Shown here one piece after another: positions 62,635 to 64,000 of a stretch of 64,000 bases of DNA (position 1 is its first letter; each line of letters starts with the position of its first letter). The notes below the pieces were generated by a model that saw only the letters and a list, made by a program, of their open reading frames with translations, did no database searches and was not told the DNA's origin. The position numbers and the translations under genes are program-made. Origin of the DNA: Paenibacillus vietnamensis (GTDB lineage Bacteria; Bacillota; Bacilli; Paenibacillales; Paenibacillaceae); NCBI RefSeq assembly GCF_020169515.1, contig NZ_JAHMHW010000004.1, forward strand, positions 460,131-524,130, written 5' to 3'.

Positions 62635-64000
62635 ATGAGTAAAAAACACTTTAACAAAAACGAGCAAGAACACTTAGCAAACAATCCGTTTGTCGTACGG
62701 GTAAGTGATAAATCGATTACTTATTCAGATGAATTCAAACGTCTGTTTATTGACGATTACCTATTAGGACGTACACCACGAGAGATTTTCGAGAACAATG
62801 GATTTAATGTGGACGTGCTTGGAATGAAACGGGTAGAGCAGTGCGCGGAACGTTGGAAGAAAGCTTACGAAGAAAACGGAATCATTGGATTAGCAGATTC
62901 ACGCAAAGAAGCAGCTTTACGACCTTCAAAACGGAAATTATCTCCCGACGAGATCATTGCCAGACAGGAAGCGAAGATTAGACTTTTAGAGGCTCAACTG
63001 GATTATGTAAAAAAGTTAGACAGGAAAGAAAGGAGGCTAGCAGCAAACGGGAAAAACCTAAGCAAGAGTGAGCGGTTTGAACTTATTCAGGAAGCTGTAC
63101 AACAAGGCTTGGGGCGGATGACACGTTATTTCTGCCAACTACTAGACGTGTCTCGCTCTGGATATTACAACTACATCAACTCTGCTGACAAGCGCCAGGA
63201 GCGTGCGCTAGAGGATGAACATGCAGGGACGCTCATCAAGAAAGCATTTAATCGAAGAGGCTTCAAGAAGGGCTGTAGATCCATTAAGATGACGCTGGAG
63301 AACGAGTATGATACCTGTTACAACCTTAAGCGCATTCGAAGACTCATGCAAAAATTTAACCTCGTGTGCCCTCATCGGAAACCAAACCCGTATCGACGTA
63401 TAGCTAAAGCTACACTAGAACACCGTACGCTTCCCAATGAGTTGCAGAGGGACTTCAAGAAAGGTATTCCAGGCCTCGCGTTACTTACCGATATTACCTA
63501 CCTTCCGTATGGCAAATCGCAGACGGCTTATTTGTCGACGATTCTGGATGCCTCCACAGGGGAGCTTCTAGCCAACAACCTATCCCATTCCCTCCATTTA
63601 CCTCTAGCTACAGAGACCATTGAGTTGTTAACGAAACAGAGGCGCTTTAAACTCCATAAGGACGCCTTCATCCATTCCGACCAAGGAAGCCATTATACGA
63701 GCCCCATTTACCAGAATTTATTAAAGAAGAAGGGCCTTGGACAGTCGATGTCACGACGTGGTAACTGCTGGGACAATGCCCCTCAGGAGTCCTTTTTTGG
63801 TCATATGAAAGATCATGTTAAGAGCCAGAACTGTACAACGTTCGCCGAAGTACAACGAGAAGTTAACCGCTACATTCGTTATTACAACCATCACCGATAT
63901 CAGTGGGGATTAAAAAAGATGACTCCTGTTCAATACGAGGGCACTGAAAAAGTTCCTAGTTCAATTAAACGAGCCCTACCTCGATTTCTCGAGGTAGGGC
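62635..64000 (+). CDS. IS3-family transposase, single reading frame, cut by window end
   Basis: The frame is open from ATG 62635 to the last base (455 codons, no stop), so the 3' end is outside. The N-terminal part is a helix-turn-helix with a following coiled segment (RQEAKIRLLEAQLDYVKKL), like OrfA. It continues without a frameshift into an OrfB-like rve domain. The DDE residues are in LLTDITYLPYG, FIHSDQGSHYTS and NAPQESFFGHMK. Most IS3 elements split these into two frames joined by programmed slippage, so the fused form is notable. A GGGGGCGAG site lies about 6 nt upstream. Confidence 0.88.
   Translation, partial: MSKKHFNKNEQEHLANNPFVVRVSDKSITYSDEFKRLFIDDYLLGRTPREIFENNGFNVDVLGMKRVEQCAERWKKAYEENGIIGLADSRKEAALRPSKRKLSPDEIIARQEAKIRLLEAQLDYVKKLDRKERRLAANGKNLSKSERFELIQEAVQQGLGRMTRYFCQLLDVSRSGYYNYINSADKRQERALEDEHAGTLIKKAFNRRGFKKGCRSIKMTLENEYDTCYNLKRIRRLMQKFNLVCPHRKPNPYRRIAKATLEHRTLPNELQRDFKKGIPGLALLTDITYLPYGKSQTAYLSTILDASTGELLANNLSHSLHLPLATETIELLTKQRRFKLHKDAFIHSDQGSHYTSPIYQNLLKKKGLGQSMSRRGNCWDNAPQESFFGHMKDHVKSQNCTTFAEVQREVNRYIRYYNHHRYQWGLKKMTPVQYEGTEKVPSSIKRALPRFLEVG
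63973..64000. repeat. Perfect 12-bp inverted repeat at the window end
   Basis: GCCCTACCTCGA (63973-63984) and its exact complement (63989-64000) with loop TTTC, inside the transposase frame. It may be the start of the terminator of the element; what follows is not visible. Confidence 0.55.

Overview
The window is a carbohydrate-scavenging stretch from a low-to-mid G+C Gram-positive bacterium, most likely Paenibacillus or a close relative in Paenibacillaceae. This is inferred from strong AGGAGG-type ribosome binding sites, GTG and TTG starts, lipoprotein solute-binding proteins, three YesM/YesN-type two-component systems beside CUT1-type sugar ABC importers, many AraC regulators and a CccB-like lipoprotein cytochrome c. 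No rRNA, tRNA or CRISPR was seen.

Layout. (1) 1-4.3 kb: the end of an AraC regulator, then a minus-strand operon of a GapB-like glyceraldehyde-3-phosphate dehydrogenase and pyruvate phosphate dikinase, which together suit gluconeogenesis. (2) 4.4-19.7 kb: first sugar system. It holds a solute-binding lipoprotein, two permeases, a YesM kinase and a YesN regulator, followed by two DUF5060/DUF4038-type glycoside hydrolases around a nucleoside-hydrolase-like enzyme. Upstream lies a decayed rhamnose-type locus (GH78 N-terminus, fumarylacetoacetate-hydrolase C-terminus, frameshifted SDR) and, divergently, a secreted alpha/beta hydrolase with a PKD-like domain. Four promoters here share one architecture: a conserved 23-bp inverted-repeat site exactly 28-29 bp upstream of a TATAAT-like -10 box, with no recognisable -35. 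This looks like an activator regulon, and YesN is the obvious candidate activator. (3) 19.7-25.4 kb: a ROK repressor with an MFS sugar transporter, two Gfo/Idh/MocA dehydrogenases and a divergent AraC regulator. (4) 25.5-28.4 kb: a secreted GH35 beta-galactosidase.

(5) 28.6-33.4 kb: an IS256-family element with intact 8-bp target duplications. Its transposase has a large internal deletion. One terminal inverted repeat is interrupted by two group II introns, each 1912 bp, abutting head to tail with no spacer. (6) 33.4-40.2 kb: a visibly A+T-richer second sugar system (two permeases, YesM, YesN, solute-binding protein), possibly acquired separately. (7) 40.4-46.3 kb: a third importer (solute-binding protein with a nine-codon leader ORF, two permeases) ending in a wrecked GH42 gene, with a divergent AraC regulator. 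(8) 46.3-56.8 kb: a fourth importer with its own YesM/YesN pair, and a divergent GH42 beta-galactosidase plus GH29 alpha-L-fucosidase operon. (9) 56.8-58.0 kb: a permease remnant and about 1 kb of non-coding, repeat-bearing DNA with an orphan terminator. (10) 58.0-62.3 kb: an operon of an AraC regulator, mutY, a KDPG-aldolase-family enzyme and an alpha/beta hydrolase, then a lipoprotein cytochrome c. (11) 62.5 kb to the end: an IS3-family transposase cut by the window edge.

Taken together, extracellular enzymes (GH35, the secreted hydrolase) would release oligosaccharides. Lipoprotein-dependent importers take these up. Intracellular GH42, GH29 and DUF5060-type hydrolases then trim them, with each locus switched on by its own membrane kinase/AraC-type regulator pair or stand-alone AraC regulator. 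Substrates are inferred from enzyme families and are not proven by the sequence.
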